Assembly (NCBI GenBank): GCA_021521415.1
Contig: JAIQDT010000838.1
Location: 620,001-684,000, forward strand
DNA: 64,000 bases
Reading direction: 5' to 3'
Source: Bidens hawaiensis
Taxonomy: Eukaryota > Streptophyta > Magnoliopsida > Asterales > Asteraceae
In this document: piece after piece, positions 1 through 11,505 of the stretch
Layout of the letters: each line of letters opens with the position of its first letter
Numbering within the stretch: the first letter of the stretch is position 1
Notes under the pieces: model-generated
What the model was told of the DNA's origin: nothing
What the model saw: only the letters and a program-made list of their open reading frames with translations
Database searches by the model: none
Position numbers and translations under genes: made by a program

Positions 1-155
1 TAGTATTTCTTTTCTTGCTTGAGAACGATTCTCAAGTTTCGATACCAATCCATAAATTTGGTATAGTTTAGACGATCCTTATCGAGAATAGATCTTAGTG
101 ATAGGTTATTAACGGGTGGAATAATGACGTTAGGTGGATTGTTGATTGCGGCCAT
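1..155 (-). CDS. Ty1-copia gag, N-terminal fragment (partial)
   Basis: An open frame starts at ATG 155 and runs without a stop to the window edge (51 codons). The translation has the typical plant copia gag N-terminus: a short leader with Asn/Pro-rich residues, then a block containing LDKDRLNYTKFMDWYRNLR followed by a basic segment. This matches the gag-polypeptide family of copia elements, the structural capsid protein of the virus-like particle. The ATG lies about 1.5 kb downstream of the primer-binding site of the same element. No damage is visible in the part seen. It is cut by the window, so coding capacity of the rest is unknown. Confidence 0.8.
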   Translation of the reverse strand, partial: MAAINNPPNVIIPPVNNLSLRSILDKDRLNYTKFMDWYRNLRIVLKQEKKY

Positions 156-1668
156 CTACAAATATAACAAAGCTCAATTTTAGTATTTTCGATATCAATT
201 ATTTTAATCGTTAATGCCCTTTTATGTCCCCAAGACAATTAATGATTAAAATCTAGAACCCAACGTTACATTCAAATAGTAGTTAGGTGACCTTTATCCT
301 ACTATTTAAATTAACAAGGTAGTCAACGTTTGACGATTGCAACCCTTTGCAACTTCTAGTTTTATGGGATCGGTTAAGCATCTCATGCTTAGTTGGCATG
401 TTTAATCCCATCAACACCATTATACGCCATGCTTCGGTGACCCTATTCACATGGTTTCCAATTTAAGTCGTCCTACTTACACACACGTGTGATTTACACA
501 TACAAGTGGTTAGGTGACCTTTAACCCACAAATATGGCAAACCCACCTCAATTCACAAGTTTCCTCTAATGTGGTTAGGTGACCTTTATCCCACACCGAG
601 TTCCCAAGTGATTCGAGTGTCGTATAAAAGGATGGTGTTCAACTTATTTTATAAAAGGGGTTTTAGTTTTCTAAATTCTAGATTGGAAAACTTTTTATGT
701 ACCTTTCATTTGCATGCATTCAAATGTATGGTACTTAGTTGGAAAACCCATTTTCAAAGTTCCTATTAATAAAACCCATTTTATTATGAAATCATTAGCC
801 TTTAATAAAACCCATTTTATTATGAAATCATTAGCCTTTAATAAAACCAATTTTTATTACCTAACAATTTCTAAGGAACCAATTTTATGCTAGTTGATTT
901 TAAGTTGTTAGCAAACCACATTGCAATAACACAAACAAAATTAAAACAACCACACAAGCATTAAACATACACAACCACAAGTTCATAACCATAGCCTCCT
1001 AATGTTGACCACACTTGTTGACAGAAGACAAGTGTGTCAAAAGGTCTCTCCTAAGGGACTCGAAAGGACATGTGCTTGTGTCGGTGAACTCCCACTTGAT
1101 CCCGCATCCAAATGCTCCAAGTGTTCACCCCCGTGTTGGGGTCTCTATCATTTTATTTGGGCTTCCTTTCTTGCATCTTCTTTTACAAAATATATCCTAA
1201 TACATTTTTCTAGTAAAAGAAATGCATCTAATCTACTTATTATTACAAACCAAATAAAATGAATAAATAGATTACAAACCCAAATAAATATTACAACCAT
1301 ATCAAATGAACAAAAAACCATTTGAATGAACAAACAATCAAAATAAACATTCAACCGATTAGCCATGGCTAGGTTATGAACATCTATTACACATCCAAAT
1401 ATGTAATAACACAATGACCCAAAAATGGTTCCCCTTGTCCCTTGAAACTTTCGGCCAAAACAAACAAAAACTGAAAGTTCCGGGTTTTGTCCAAACAACA
1501 CAATCAATCATCCAAATGACTTATTTTTCAAGATTACCACATGCATGTAAAGTATAATCTTGAAAAACCATGGGGTAACCAAAACCCCTAAAATTTTCGG
1601 CCATATGGTAAAACCCCACCATAAACCCGAAAATTTTTGGGTCTAACGAAGCATGCATCCGTATAAGT
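156..1668 (-). other. Untranslated leader of the copia element
   Basis: Non-coding stretch between primer-binding site and gag start. It is unusually long for a copia leader. It contains several copies of a GGTTAGGTGACCTTTA motif (around 281, 498 and 572) and a 36-bp tandem duplication. ORFs of 60-120 codons here have no recognisable domain and I do not call them genes. Confidence 0.6.
768..839. repeat. Tandem duplication, two 36-bp units
   Basis: Two apparently identical 36-bp units, 768-803 and 804-839, beginning AATAAAACCCATTTTATTA, followed by a partial third copy from 840. It lies in the leader of the copia element. Confidence 0.85.
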
Positions 1669-1681
1669 GGCTTTGATACCA
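1669..1681 (-). other. Primer-binding site, tRNA-iMet type
   Basis: The minus strand reads TGGTATCAAAGCC one base after the LTR end. This is the standard plant reverse-transcription primer site complementary to the 3' end of initiator tRNA-Met, with one variant base relative to the commoner TGGTATCAGAGCC. Confidence 0.85.
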
Positions 1682-1682
1682 T

Positions 1683-2632
1683 TGTTGGGTTTTAACAAGA
1701 TTATCAAAGTGATAAAATCCCTATTTTACCAAAAATGCAGCGACAATTAGTTTTAAATCTTGTTAATTTGATATGTAAAAAACCAATTTTACACATGCAA
1801 AACCCAAGCCCGGATCCAAATACGAAATACATACTATCAAACACATGCATGTCACTATAAGTCCATGCATGTTAAAGCTACCTTTCAAATCCAAGAAAGA
1901 GGAAGGAGATGATGATGAAGATGGCAAGAACTTGAATATGAAGCTCCTCAAGCTAGCATACCCCAAGCTTTCCAACAAACACCACTTCTAGCTAGGATTT
2001 GGTAACACTTGTGGACTCATTCTTGTCTTTGTTCTTGGCCGTCCAAGAGAAAAGAGAGGAAGAAAAATGTGCAGAGGATTTATCCTCTAGACTTGTTTTG
2101 TATCTTGTGTGTTATGAAAATGAAAGAGAGTGGAGATGTTTTATTCTAAATGCACCAACCTTTGGTCCAATAAGAATCCTTGCATGTTGCCACTATCTCT
2201 AAATAATAATAAACAAATAAAAGGAAAGAGGAAGAGAGGGGGGGCGGCTCCCTTCCTTTCTTTGTTTATATTATTTTCAATCTTTTAAATATAATATATA
2301 TATGTTTATATTTTGTGTTATAAAAAAAAGTTACATTGTGTTATAAAGATAACACAACATGGGCAACATGTTAGGTATTTAAATAACAATATGGAATGCT
2401 CTTTCTCAAATCATATATCATCCACATGATTTATTTATTTCACAAGTACATATTATTTAGAAACCCCTTTCCAAATAACTCAAGTGTTAATATTTATTTG
2501 TTATGATCATATCATATATAAACGAATATTATTGGTGTTTGTCTAGCTTGTTATTGGGTATGACCCGACTTGGATCATGACGTACTAGCCACATCAATAA
2601 AATTATGTGTCTTTGGCATAACGAGTCCAACA
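1683..2632 (-). repeat. 5' LTR of the copia element, about 950 bp
   Basis: Bounded by TGTTGG and CCAACA inverted ends and directly followed by the primer-binding site. The ORFs seen inside (for example 1763-1978 and 1999-2202) fall wholly within the LTR and are not supported as genes. Confidence 0.8.
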
Positions 2633-3921
2633 ATTAGATGATCCCAAACATTTTACAGAACATGTTAGCTTATATACTTGTTTATGTTAGTTTGATGCTT
2701 ATACCTTGTTGTAATATGTTTGAATAGTTGCTATATAAGCAATCAGAAAAAAACCCTAGCATCACCAACAAATAAACGTAAAAGAAATGAATGTGAAGAA
2801 GGGGACTCAGATTCAAACTTCGAAACACCACTAAAGATTCAGAAACATCAAACTGAAAAGAAAAAAATGGGAATTCTAGTTGATTATGCAACAACAGTTT
2901 CAGACTTTGAAGCACTAGTAAAGAAAGGTAAAAAATCAACCTCTATTAAATCACATACTAGAAAACCATTTCAAGAATACAGAGATACAAAAATTTGGAT
3001 GAGGTGTTCACGGGTAAATATTTTCAAAGCAATAAAAGAAATGAATGAACAAGAAAAGAAATGGGTTGAAGAAATGGGATTTGGATCATTGTTAACAATG
3101 AACATTGCACCATTCCCACTCATCTAGGATATTGGTTGGTTGTGAACTGTGATTATGAGAATGACGAGTTAAACATAGGTAACCATATTACTAAGATCAC
3201 ACCCCAATTAGTTCATGAGGTTTTTGGGATACCAGTTGGTAGGGAAACAGTCTTAGAAAACAACAGACCAAATATAGGGTCGAGTATCTCTACAGATAAC
3301 TTTAGAAAGCAATTTGACCATTCAAGGATAACCATTCCAAATGTGTTGGACAGAATGAAAACACATAATGGGAAATGTGAAGAGTTTAAGTTAAATTTTC
3401 TTGTGTTATTCAACACATGCATGGGATTGATAACAAAATTAACAACAGTCAATCTATTGTTTACGTCCTCAATTAATGACTTTTCAAACATATCAAAAAT
3501 GTATTGGTGCGCGTACATGATTCATAATTTGAAGAAATCAAAAATGGAGTGGAGAGGTATAAAAAAATGGAAAACAAGAACAATTCAATGGTCCTGTAAC
3601 CTTGCTTGCAGTACTATACACACACGAGTATTAGAGACGTCATGGGGCGTTTGGGGACCCAATAAAAACACCAACAATTAGCTACATAACAATGAAAACT
3701 CTTTTTACCATGGATAGCCATTTGCACAATAATGGTCCGTTAACTGATAATGAGGATGAGGAAGATGAATCAAGTAAGTACTGTAATATGCTTTACAAAA
3801 TATTTATTCTTTAATAACTGTATGTTACTGCTAAAAAACAAGGGAAAATGCTGAAGCACCTGAAAATGAAAGAGTGGGAGAAGAAAAGGGAAAGCACAAA
3901 AGATTGAAAACTCAGATGAAA

Positions 3922-4086
3922 CAAGCATCTGATGTAGTTGAGAAACAGAAGAAACAAGCAACTGATGAGGTTGAGAAAAAAAAGACACAAGCAGTTGATG
4001 AGTTGGAGAAAAAGAAGAAACAAGCAGCTGATGATTTGGAGAAACATAAGAAACAAGCAGCTAATGAGTTGGAGAAACAGAAGAAA
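3922..4086 (+). repeat. Five 33-bp tandem repeats coding 11-residue coiled-coil units
   Basis: Five consecutive 33-bp units encode variants of QAxDELEKKKK. Hydrophobic residues recur every 11 residues among charged Lys/Glu, as in a hendecad coiled coil. Codon-level differences between units show the amplification is not recent. It lies within the Ulp1-type gene, in one exon that begins near 3839. Confidence 0.85.
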
Positions 4087-4772
4087 AGTGATATATTAGA
4101 GTTGACAAGTGATGAACAAAATGATAATAGTTTTGAAGATTATAATTGTTTTGATTACAATTCACCATTGGATTTCCATATGCCTATAGGGACATCAACA
4201 CAAGAAATAATAGACTACTATACTACCCCTCTACAGTTGTCTGGTTTGTCAGCATATTTGCCTAGAAAGCCGTTTACCGATGAGGAGAAGGTAAAACTTC
4301 TAAACAATAAAAACATTTTATATATTAACAAAAAAATTATAATTCGTTACACTAATATTTATTGTAGAAATGGAATGAAGAAATGGACAAAAAGTTAGAA
4401 GAGTTTGATAAAGTTATCTCTGAAATAAACGAGTTGGTGATTAAAGGGAAGACAAAACATGGATCAAATGTATGGCTATTTGATAAGTGTTGCGCTTGGG
4501 AAGCCAAGTTCAATAAAAAATCATATGAAAGTCAAAGTCAAAGTCAAGCAGAAGGAGGTTTAAACGAATTAGGTATTATAATATGTTTACATAATACGAA
4601 TTAAATCCAATAAACTGACAGCTTTGTTATATAGTTGCAGCAGTTGATCTGTCACTGAACGAAGAAGATATTGATACATATGCTGAGAAAGGTATAATAT
4701 GCTAATACGTTTTCTTTATACGTTTTCCTACTAAATACAAATCCTTATACGTTTTCGTAATACGTTTTTCAG

Positions 4773-5457
4773 AAAATGATGCGGTTAACAATCAAGGAGT
4801 TGGAAAAAATATGTGTAACATAGTGCAAGGTATAATATCCTAATACGTTTTGTTAATAAGTTTTTGTAGCTACATATGCTTACACGTTTTCCTAATACGT
4901 TTTCCAGAAGAGGCTGCTGTAGACAATCAAGGAGTTGAAACAGATATGGGTAACACAGTACAAGGTACGAAATACTTATAAGTTTTGTTAATACGTTTTT
5001 GTTAATACGTGTTTGTGAATGCACATGCTTATACGGTTTTCCTAATACGTTTTACAGAAAAGGAGGATACAGTTGACAATCAAGGAGTTGAAACAAATCT
5101 GGGAACATAGTACAAGGTATAATATACTTATACGTTTTATTAATACGTTTTTGTTAATACGTTTTATAAATACGTTTTTTGTTATTACGCATTCTTATAC
5201 GTTTTTCTAATACGCTTTACAGAAAAGGAGGATACAGTTGACAAACAAGGAGTTAAAACAAATGTGTTTAACCTAGAACGAGGTATAATATGCTTATACG
5301 TTTTCCTTATACGTTATGTTAATACATTTTTGTAAATGCCTATGCTTATGCGTTTTCCTTATACGTTTTCCAGAAAAGGATGTTGTTGACAATCTAGTAG
5401 TTGAAACAAATGTGGGTAACAAAGATGTCTTAACCGAAGGAGTTGACAATGCTCAAG
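4773..5457 (+). repeat. Amplified micro-exon/intron units (57-84 bp exons), array 1
   Basis: Five successive exons at 4773-4829, 4908-4964, 5058-5116, 5223-5282 and 5374-5457 each follow a pyrimidine/AG acceptor. Each carries a version of VDNQGVETNxGN and ends CAAG or CGAG before GT. The intron between each pair is about 75-105 bp and filled with TACGTTTT-type motifs. Exon starts repeat about every 135-165 bp. Exons are phase 1-1, so unit copying keeps the frame. Copy 5058-5116 has lost one base. Confidence 0.8.
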
Positions 5458-5536
5458 GTGACTAATTCTTTCCACATACACATTCTTATTAGTTCATAAA
5501 AACAATGATTATCCGAATATGTACTTGAAAATCCAG

Positions 5537-5776
5537 GGGCCTCAATCGAAGGTGCCGAACAAGGAGATTGTGTTGCAGATCCAAAGGTGGATAACAAAGA
5601 CCAAGGTATACATTCTGATTATTTAGTTCGTAATGGTAATGCTTATATATTATTATTCTTGTACGTTCTGCTTATACGTTCTGCCTAAGGTGCATTTCAA
5701 AATCCAGGGATCTCAATCGAAGGTGATGAACAAAGAGATTGTGTTGCTGATCCAAAGGTGGATAACAAAGAGCAAG
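5537..5776 (+). repeat. Duplicated 69-bp micro-exon, array 2
   Basis: Two near-identical 69-bp exons, 5537-5605 and 5708-5776, encode SIEGxEQ(G/R)DCVADPKVDNK. Each follows an ATCCAG acceptor and ends CAAG before GT. The intron between is a partial duplicate of the following one. A third exon pair, at about 6010-6119 and 6190-6250, both starting TEIEELNK or TEMEELNK, shows the same process further down. Confidence 0.8.
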
Positions 5777-7722
5777 GTATAAACATAAAAAAATTCTTAC
5801 TTATACAGTCTGTTATTTAGTTCCTAATGGTAATGCTAATATATTCTTATACGTTTTGCTTATATGTTCAAAAGAAGGTGACAGAGATGATGGTGAAACA
5901 GATGATGATGAGATCATTCCAGGTTGTTGACTAAAATATTATTTTTATATAAATAAAAATAAATTAAAAACACACAAATTATGTTGACCAACAAAATGAT
6001 TTTTGCAGTTACAGAGATTGAAGAGTTAAATAAAGAAGTTGGAGACAATGATGTTGCCAAATGTACTAATTCAAGTGTTAAAGATGATGTTCAAACACTT
6101 CAAAACGATTTCGTTCAAGGTTAGTCAAATTAAAAATGGTATTTCATAATACACTGTAAAATTATTTTTCTTATTAAAAAAATATGTAGTTACAGAAATG
6201 GAAGAGTTAAATAAAGTTGTTGAGAAGAATATTGGAAATACAGATAATGAAGGTATTGAGAGATTTATACGTTTTGAAAAAAGTTTATACCCTCATGTAA
6301 AAATATAACTAAATTTATTGCAGGACTTGTTGATGTTGAAATTGAAGAAAATTATGATTATGACAATCAAGTTTTGGATTTAGTGATAATGAATTGTCCA
6401 TTTTTAAATCAATCACCAACATTTGCAACACCAACATTTGCAACACCAACATCAAAATTCAAGATTATACCACATAAAGCTACATCTCCTACACCACCAT
6501 GTGACATTAATTTGGAAGTAGTACAAAGAGAAGCAAGAGAGAAAAAACTACCTCCTGCATTGAAATCACCTTACCTACATAGGCAAATCGCACTGGCTGA
6601 AAAAGTAACAACTGATGAGAGGATTCTTGCGCGTTACATTTTTTCTGAACTCTCTGAGAAAAACAAGATGGGGATCATTTACAAGTCAAAATTCACAGAA
6701 TGTTTCAAGTTTGTCTTTGAACTTTTACCCTGATGTGTACATTTCAGCTAGTGCAATGGACATTTTTACTAAACTTTTAAACTATGAAGAAGGGAAGAGG
6801 GATGAAAAAGCATCACCTTTACGGTTTTTTGCATCATCTACGCTTATACTAAGTATTACCTATGGAATTCTATGTCTATTTTTATAAAAATCAACCTTAA
6901 TAATTTTTTTTTGTTTGTGTAGCCGATTCACTACTATGACGAAGAAGGTACTGCCAATGACTTTCAAATGCTGGAAATTTTCACTTATAATCTTGAGAAG
7001 TTAATGCGGAACAATAACTACAAGTCTCTTCAAGCTGTTACCTTGTTTATTGTGCCAGTATTATTCGAATACCATTTCTATTTGCTAGTTTTCAATTTGA
7101 AAATAGGAACAATCGAACTGATAGACAACATGATGAACGGGCAAATACCAGAAACCATTAAGTTTGACACGGTTGAGGAGAAAACAACAGCTGTTAAATA
7201 TTCTTTTCATGAAAGATACAAAGGGATACCGGCTAAACTGGTAAATATTTTTTTTTTTGATTAAAAATGTTGCTGATTTAATATTCTTTAATCTCTCCTT
7301 AGAGTGAAACTAATATTATTTAATCCCCTTTAGAGGGCTATTTTTTGCATGTACTTAAAGAAAACAAGTACCCTGTTGGACAAAGGTTGGAAATTGTTGT
7401 TATAAAAATATTGGAAATGGAATGGATGACAAAAAACAATGTGAAGGATTGCGGGATCTTTGCTATAAGACACATGGAAACATACAAGGGGACGCATCCA
7501 TGGTCTTCTGGTTTTTATAAAGAGTCACCAAGACAAAAAAAGCAACTAAATGATTTAAGGGTCAAATACTTGTGTAAAATACTACACTCGGAAATCAACA
7601 CTGTCAAAGACGAGTTAATAAAGTCAGCAAAAAAGTATAATGAACGGGATAGAGAAGGTGACCGTGACAAGTTAAAATTGAAGAATATATACAATTTAAT
7701 CGAGAAGAGACAGGAAGAATAG

Positions 7723-8133
7723 AAGTTTTTTGCTTTTTTAAATCTTGATTGTGTTTAAGTAGTTTATGTAATACGTTCGACTAATACGTTTTTAAGTTTT
7801 ATAATTTTGTTTGTTGGATTTGATTTGAAAATCTTCTAAACTTTACAGTCTGTATTGTCAGAGGAACATATATACGTTCCTCTAATACGTTCTAACTTTT
7901 TATATTTTTTATACATACATTAGAAAAAAGGTTCAAATCTAAACATGCTCAACACAAACACAAAATTAGATTATAAAACCTGATCAAAAAGCTTAAATAC
8001 AATAACTTATATATGAAAATTCATAGCAATACGTTGTAGATAAAAATACATAAACATAATAGACAAAACCTCAAAAACAAACACTTGGAAAACATAACAT
8101 AGAACCTGCTACCATAAAGTACAACTCGATTCG
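7723..8133. other. Spacer downstream of the Ulp1-type gene
   Basis: AT-rich DNA with several ATACGTTC/TACGTTTT motifs (around 7772, 7787, 7875, 7885). No coding signal seen. It separates the plus-strand protease pseudogene from the minus-strand small ORF. Confidence 0.5.
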
Positions 8134-8460
8134 TTACATGACAGCTTTGAGAAAGTCAAGCTTCAATTGAATAGAGCATTTTAGAAGCTTTATTGCCTTG
8201 CACAACTCCTTCAGCTCATCAACTTCGTTTTTACCTACGTCAACAAAAAACAAAGCGCAAAGATAATTAATAGTGCTAGCAGGCATGTTTACAAGCAATT
8301 TTGTTATTTCATCCCACGATTCCATGTTAACACCGGCGTCTTTGATAAATTGATCCTTCAAAGCGTCATGGTTTTTTGAATCTTCACGGATCTAGTCTTT
8401 TATCCTTTTTAGCAACAAGTCTTTAACATATGATGAAGACGACGGACCTTCGCACTCCAT
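8134..8460 (-). pseudogene. Small helical ORF of the MULE with one nonsense codon
   Basis: Starting at ATG 8460, a 108-codon frame reaches the stop at 8134, interrupted by a single TAG at 8392-8394 (codon 23). The N-terminus is Ser-rich (MECEGPSSSSYVKDLL). The remainder is mostly helical and charged, with NMESWDEITKLLVNMPAS and a Leu/Lys-rich C-terminus. I recognise no family. Its place between two MULE genes suggests an accessory element gene. A start at 8361 downstream of the stop would give a shorter intact protein. Confidence 0.45.
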
Positions 8461-9352
8461 TTTTGTTGATAAGGTTTGTGATTTGGTGAAATTGTGTGGT
8501 GCAAATGTTCGGCGCCTGTTCTTATTGTTTTATTGTGTTAGAAAAAATGTGTGGTGAAAATGGATTAACATTTCAAAAGCACCCAAAACGTGTAGATCTT
8601 TCAAAACAATAATAAAATAAAAATTGAAAAATGTGAAGATTCTTTAATAAAACGTTATATTAAATGTAAATTAGTTATAGTGAAAGTAAAAAGGTTTGAA
8701 ATCTTTTAAATTCCAGACAAATATAAATTAATTAAATGTTTTAATAAAACGTTCAACTTACAAACGTATTAAAAAATACAAATGTAATTATAATGAAATG
8801 GCACCCATATGTAATTATACTTATGTCATGTATTAAAAGTTCACATTACAATAACCTACTTTCAACAACCAAGTTATAACTAAATGTTTAAAAATTAAAA
8901 CTTTAAACAAGGGCAGACAACACAAACATACAGTAGAAATTTAATTTAATTAAACGTTCAATTAAACTTCAATATAAAATTAAACGTCAATAAACAATTA
9001 ATAATCAATAATTTAAATTTTAATAGAAAATGAATTTTTATTAAACTTTAAAAAGAGAAAGTATAAAATGATATGATTTAAACTTTATTAGAAAATGAAT
9101 TTTGATTAAACGTTCCTTTAATACGTTCCATTAATACGATCATCTACCAAGAATTAAAAAATGGAAAGAATATAATGCCTAGATGAAGAGACATATGTAT
9201 AGGTAATGATGCTTAATTCAGATATTAAAAGCTAAAGAACTACAATAACTTCATTCAACAACCAAAATTATAACTCAACTAGAAAATAAAATATAAAAAC
9301 AGGGCCAGACACCCAAACAAAAGACACACACAACAAAAACACATATTAAAAA
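8461..9352. other. AT-rich spacer between the two small MULE ORFs
   Basis: No coding signal or RNA gene seen. It contains many AAACGTT-type words and a small cluster TTCCTTTAATACGTTCCATTAATACG near 9110-9140, related to the motif found in the introns of both MULE genes. The two small ORFs flank it divergently, so it may hold their promoters. Confidence 0.45.
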
Positions 9353-9672
9353 ATGGATTCTGCTAATTACACCGTCAAAAGCATTCTAAGGACGAGGATA
9401 AACCTGAAGTTAGAGAAAGATGAACATCATCTAGGTGTTATTGAGCAAACCAAGGAGCGCTTGTCGAAAGAAGAAACAAAGAACAATAACCTTCATCAAG
9501 AACTAAAGAACCAACCCGATAGCTCCTTCAAGAACGAAGCCATGACCTACTTTGAGCACCAAGCCTCATGCTATGGACGACTTCAAGTCGTCCTAGAAAA
9601 AGCAGCTCACATGGTTTCGGTTAACAAGAAATCAAAGCTTGAGGGAGCAAAAGATATCCTCGACAACAAGTA
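9353..9672 (+). pseudogene. Small coiled-coil ORF of the MULE, disrupted at its stop codon by the gypsy insertion
   Basis: ATG 9353 opens a frame of 106 codons (to 9670) rich in Lys, Glu and Leu, with a likely coiled coil around IEQTKERLSKEETKNNN. No known family recognised. The gypsy target duplication AAGTA (9668-9672) overlaps its last codons. Before insertion the frame read ...AAG TAG, with the final G now at 18640, so the protein ended exactly there. In the present DNA the frame runs on into the LTR to 9736, adding about 20 LTR-coded residues. It lies between, and presumably belongs with, the two MULE genes. Confidence 0.6.
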
Positions 9673-10048
9673 TGTAAGGCCCCGAACCCCGGGAAAACCC
9701 ACAGTTGCTAATCATACAAAACACTTGAGAAATTAAATAAACTTAAGTCTTTTGAAATAAAAGGTTTATAAGTAATTCTTCATTCCAGTATGCCCTTCAC
9801 CGTCCAAGTAGCTCCGTGCACGTAAAAGCGATAAGGCATCTTCTTCCTAACCTGAAACTCACACTAACATGCACACAAAGTCAGCTTAAGCTGAGTGAGT
9901 TCAAGTTTTAAATAAGTAGCAACAGTTTTAATAATCATTCCAACGGTTTTAAAATGGTAAACAGAAGTACATCGGTTAGGTCACCACATCCAAATAAATA
10001 ATCATCCTTACGTACGAGCATCTCTATACGTGCATTCCAATATATATC

Positions 10049-10052
<4 letters not shown>

Positions 10053-10088
<36 letters not shown>
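10053..10088. repeat. (TA)n microsatellite in the LTR
   Basis: About 36 bp of alternating TA. The partner LTR has a much shorter run near 17133-17143, so the tract has changed length since insertion. Confidence 0.9.
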
Positions 10089-10089
<1 letters not shown>

Positions 10090-10530
10090 CATTCAATAAT
10101 AACATTCAGGGCCGAGAAAACGTACAACCCAAACACGTAACATTCAGCGCATGCAAACACAAAGTAGGCATACGCAACATTCAGTAGTCGAGACGACTAC
10201 AACATTCGCCAAATAATGGCCATTCTAAATATATATAAATATATATATACGTACACATTCCATAACATTCCAAGGCCTACCGATACTAGCAAGCCTATGT
10301 AAAACCATTCAAAACATTTCATCAAGTAAGAAAAACACTTAGGTGTGCATGCTAGCAAAAACTTAAAAAGACTTAAACGGGGCATCGAGAACTCACCTGA
10401 AATCAATCGAACACTTGCAACGAGCTAGGAAAATCCCTAAGTGCACAATCACAAGCAAGGGCCTATAAATTATACACAACATGTTACTAAACTAGACCGT
10501 AAGAACACTCTTGCCTAATGGGCCGTTCAA

Positions 10531-10611
10531 GCCCAACAACTTGGCCCAAGGCCCAACACTTGGCCCATGGCCCAATGCCCAACAACTTGGCCCAAGGCCC
10601 AACACAAGGCC
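10531..10611. repeat. GGCCCAA-type minisatellite, short allele
   Basis: Irregular tandem units built from CAACACTTGGCCCAAGGCC. The partner LTR carries about twice as many (17583-17745). Antisense and sense ORFs through this stretch are artefacts of the repeat. Confidence 0.85.
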
Positions 10612-11505
10612 CAAGGACAATCAATTCGGGTCGAATGCGCGTGCAATAAATCTTAAAACCATTTGTTAAACGAATCAGCCCCGAATGGACCAAATTCCAT
10701 TTTAAATCTTTTCATTCGTCAAGATTATGTCACCCGAGTTAATAGGGTTGACGGTTACTTTTTACAACTCTTACTTTACCGTTTAAACGAAAATTCGCAC
10801 ACCGCCGACTCGATTGACGAAGCACTAACCACAACAGCCCCGAGCATCAAAAAACTAATTTTTCCATAGCCCTTAAACCCCCTAGGGCTGTAAAACTGAT
10901 TCGGTCGGTCACCCGATCAATTAACGCATCAAACTCAACAATTTGCAATTCTACACCCGATAAACCCTAGTTTTCGAACTAAAATCGATTGACCGACCTA
11001 AACAACTCCAATGACCATGAAATTTTAATATGATGTAAATGCCATACCTGGGGATCTTTCTACACTGGAAACTCTAATTTTTATCCACGGGAAGTGGGTC
11101 AATTACACCTTGGCCGAAAATCTGTCCAACGAAAAGTTTTGGCAAAATTGAGCATCAAAACAATTAGGGGTGAACAAAAAGAGTGTTGGGGTTTGTAGTA
11201 CATACCTTGAACTACTCCTAGGAGCTTGGAATCGATCAAAAAGTCAAAGCATGGAAGGGAGGGGGTGGCTGGAAGGGGCCGATCGCAGCAGCAGCTATGG
11301 ATTAGGGTTTAGGTTTTTGTTTAATGTTATATCATAAAACATTTTCATTCTAGCCCCCGGAATTTAATAATAATGCAACTTGGAAGAAATGTTAAGCGAT
11401 TAGACGTACCAGGATAACGTAAAGGCATCCGAGAAAAGTCGGATAAATCCTGAGAATTATACATACTCTACAAGCTTTAATTCTTGAAACCAGAATTAAC
11501 AGGTG

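Larger units (their letters stand above)
1..2632 (-). mobile_element. Ty1-copia LTR retrotransposon, 5' part (continues left of window)
   Basis: Reading on the minus strand, the order is LTR (2632 to 1683), a primer-binding site matching initiator tRNA-Met (1681-1669), an untranslated leader of about 1.5 kb, then the start of a copia-type gag ORF that runs off the left edge. The LTR begins TGTTGG and ends CCAACA. Its right neighbour is MULE DNA starting ATTAG at 2633, so ATTAG is the expected left target duplication, but the other end of the element is outside the window. It appears to have inserted into the upstream part of the Ulp1-type gene of the MULE. Superfamily is assigned from the gag N-terminus. 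Confidence 0.85.
2752..7722 (+). pseudogene. Ulp1 (C48) cysteine protease-like gene of the MULE, multi-exon, degraded
   Basis: A spliced frame can be followed from an acceptor at about 2751 to a stop at 7722. First comes a charged region and a plant-mobile-type domain (2760-3680). Then there is a five-repeat coiled coil (3922-4086), an acidic linker built from many micro-exons (about 4636-6250), and the peptidase domain in the last exons (6326-7722). The catalytic His is suggested by FEYHFYLLVFNLK and the Asp by ELIDNM (6924-7240). The Cys lies in VKDCGIFAIRHMETYKG (about 7443-7480). Where many relatives have an oxyanion-hole Gln before the Cys, this copy reads EWMTKNN. Breaks: frameshifts near 3125, in the A-run near 3566, in micro-exon 5058-5116 and near 6700. 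These proteases cleave SUMO-like modifiers in their host relatives; the role in MULEs is unknown. The 5' end is missing behind the copia insertion. Confidence 0.75.

Noticed and set aside
1148..1507. A 119-codon minus-strand ORF, hydrophobic and Cys-rich
   Set aside because: It sits in the copia leader, has no recognisable domain, and hydrophobic ORFs are frequent in such AT-rich DNA.
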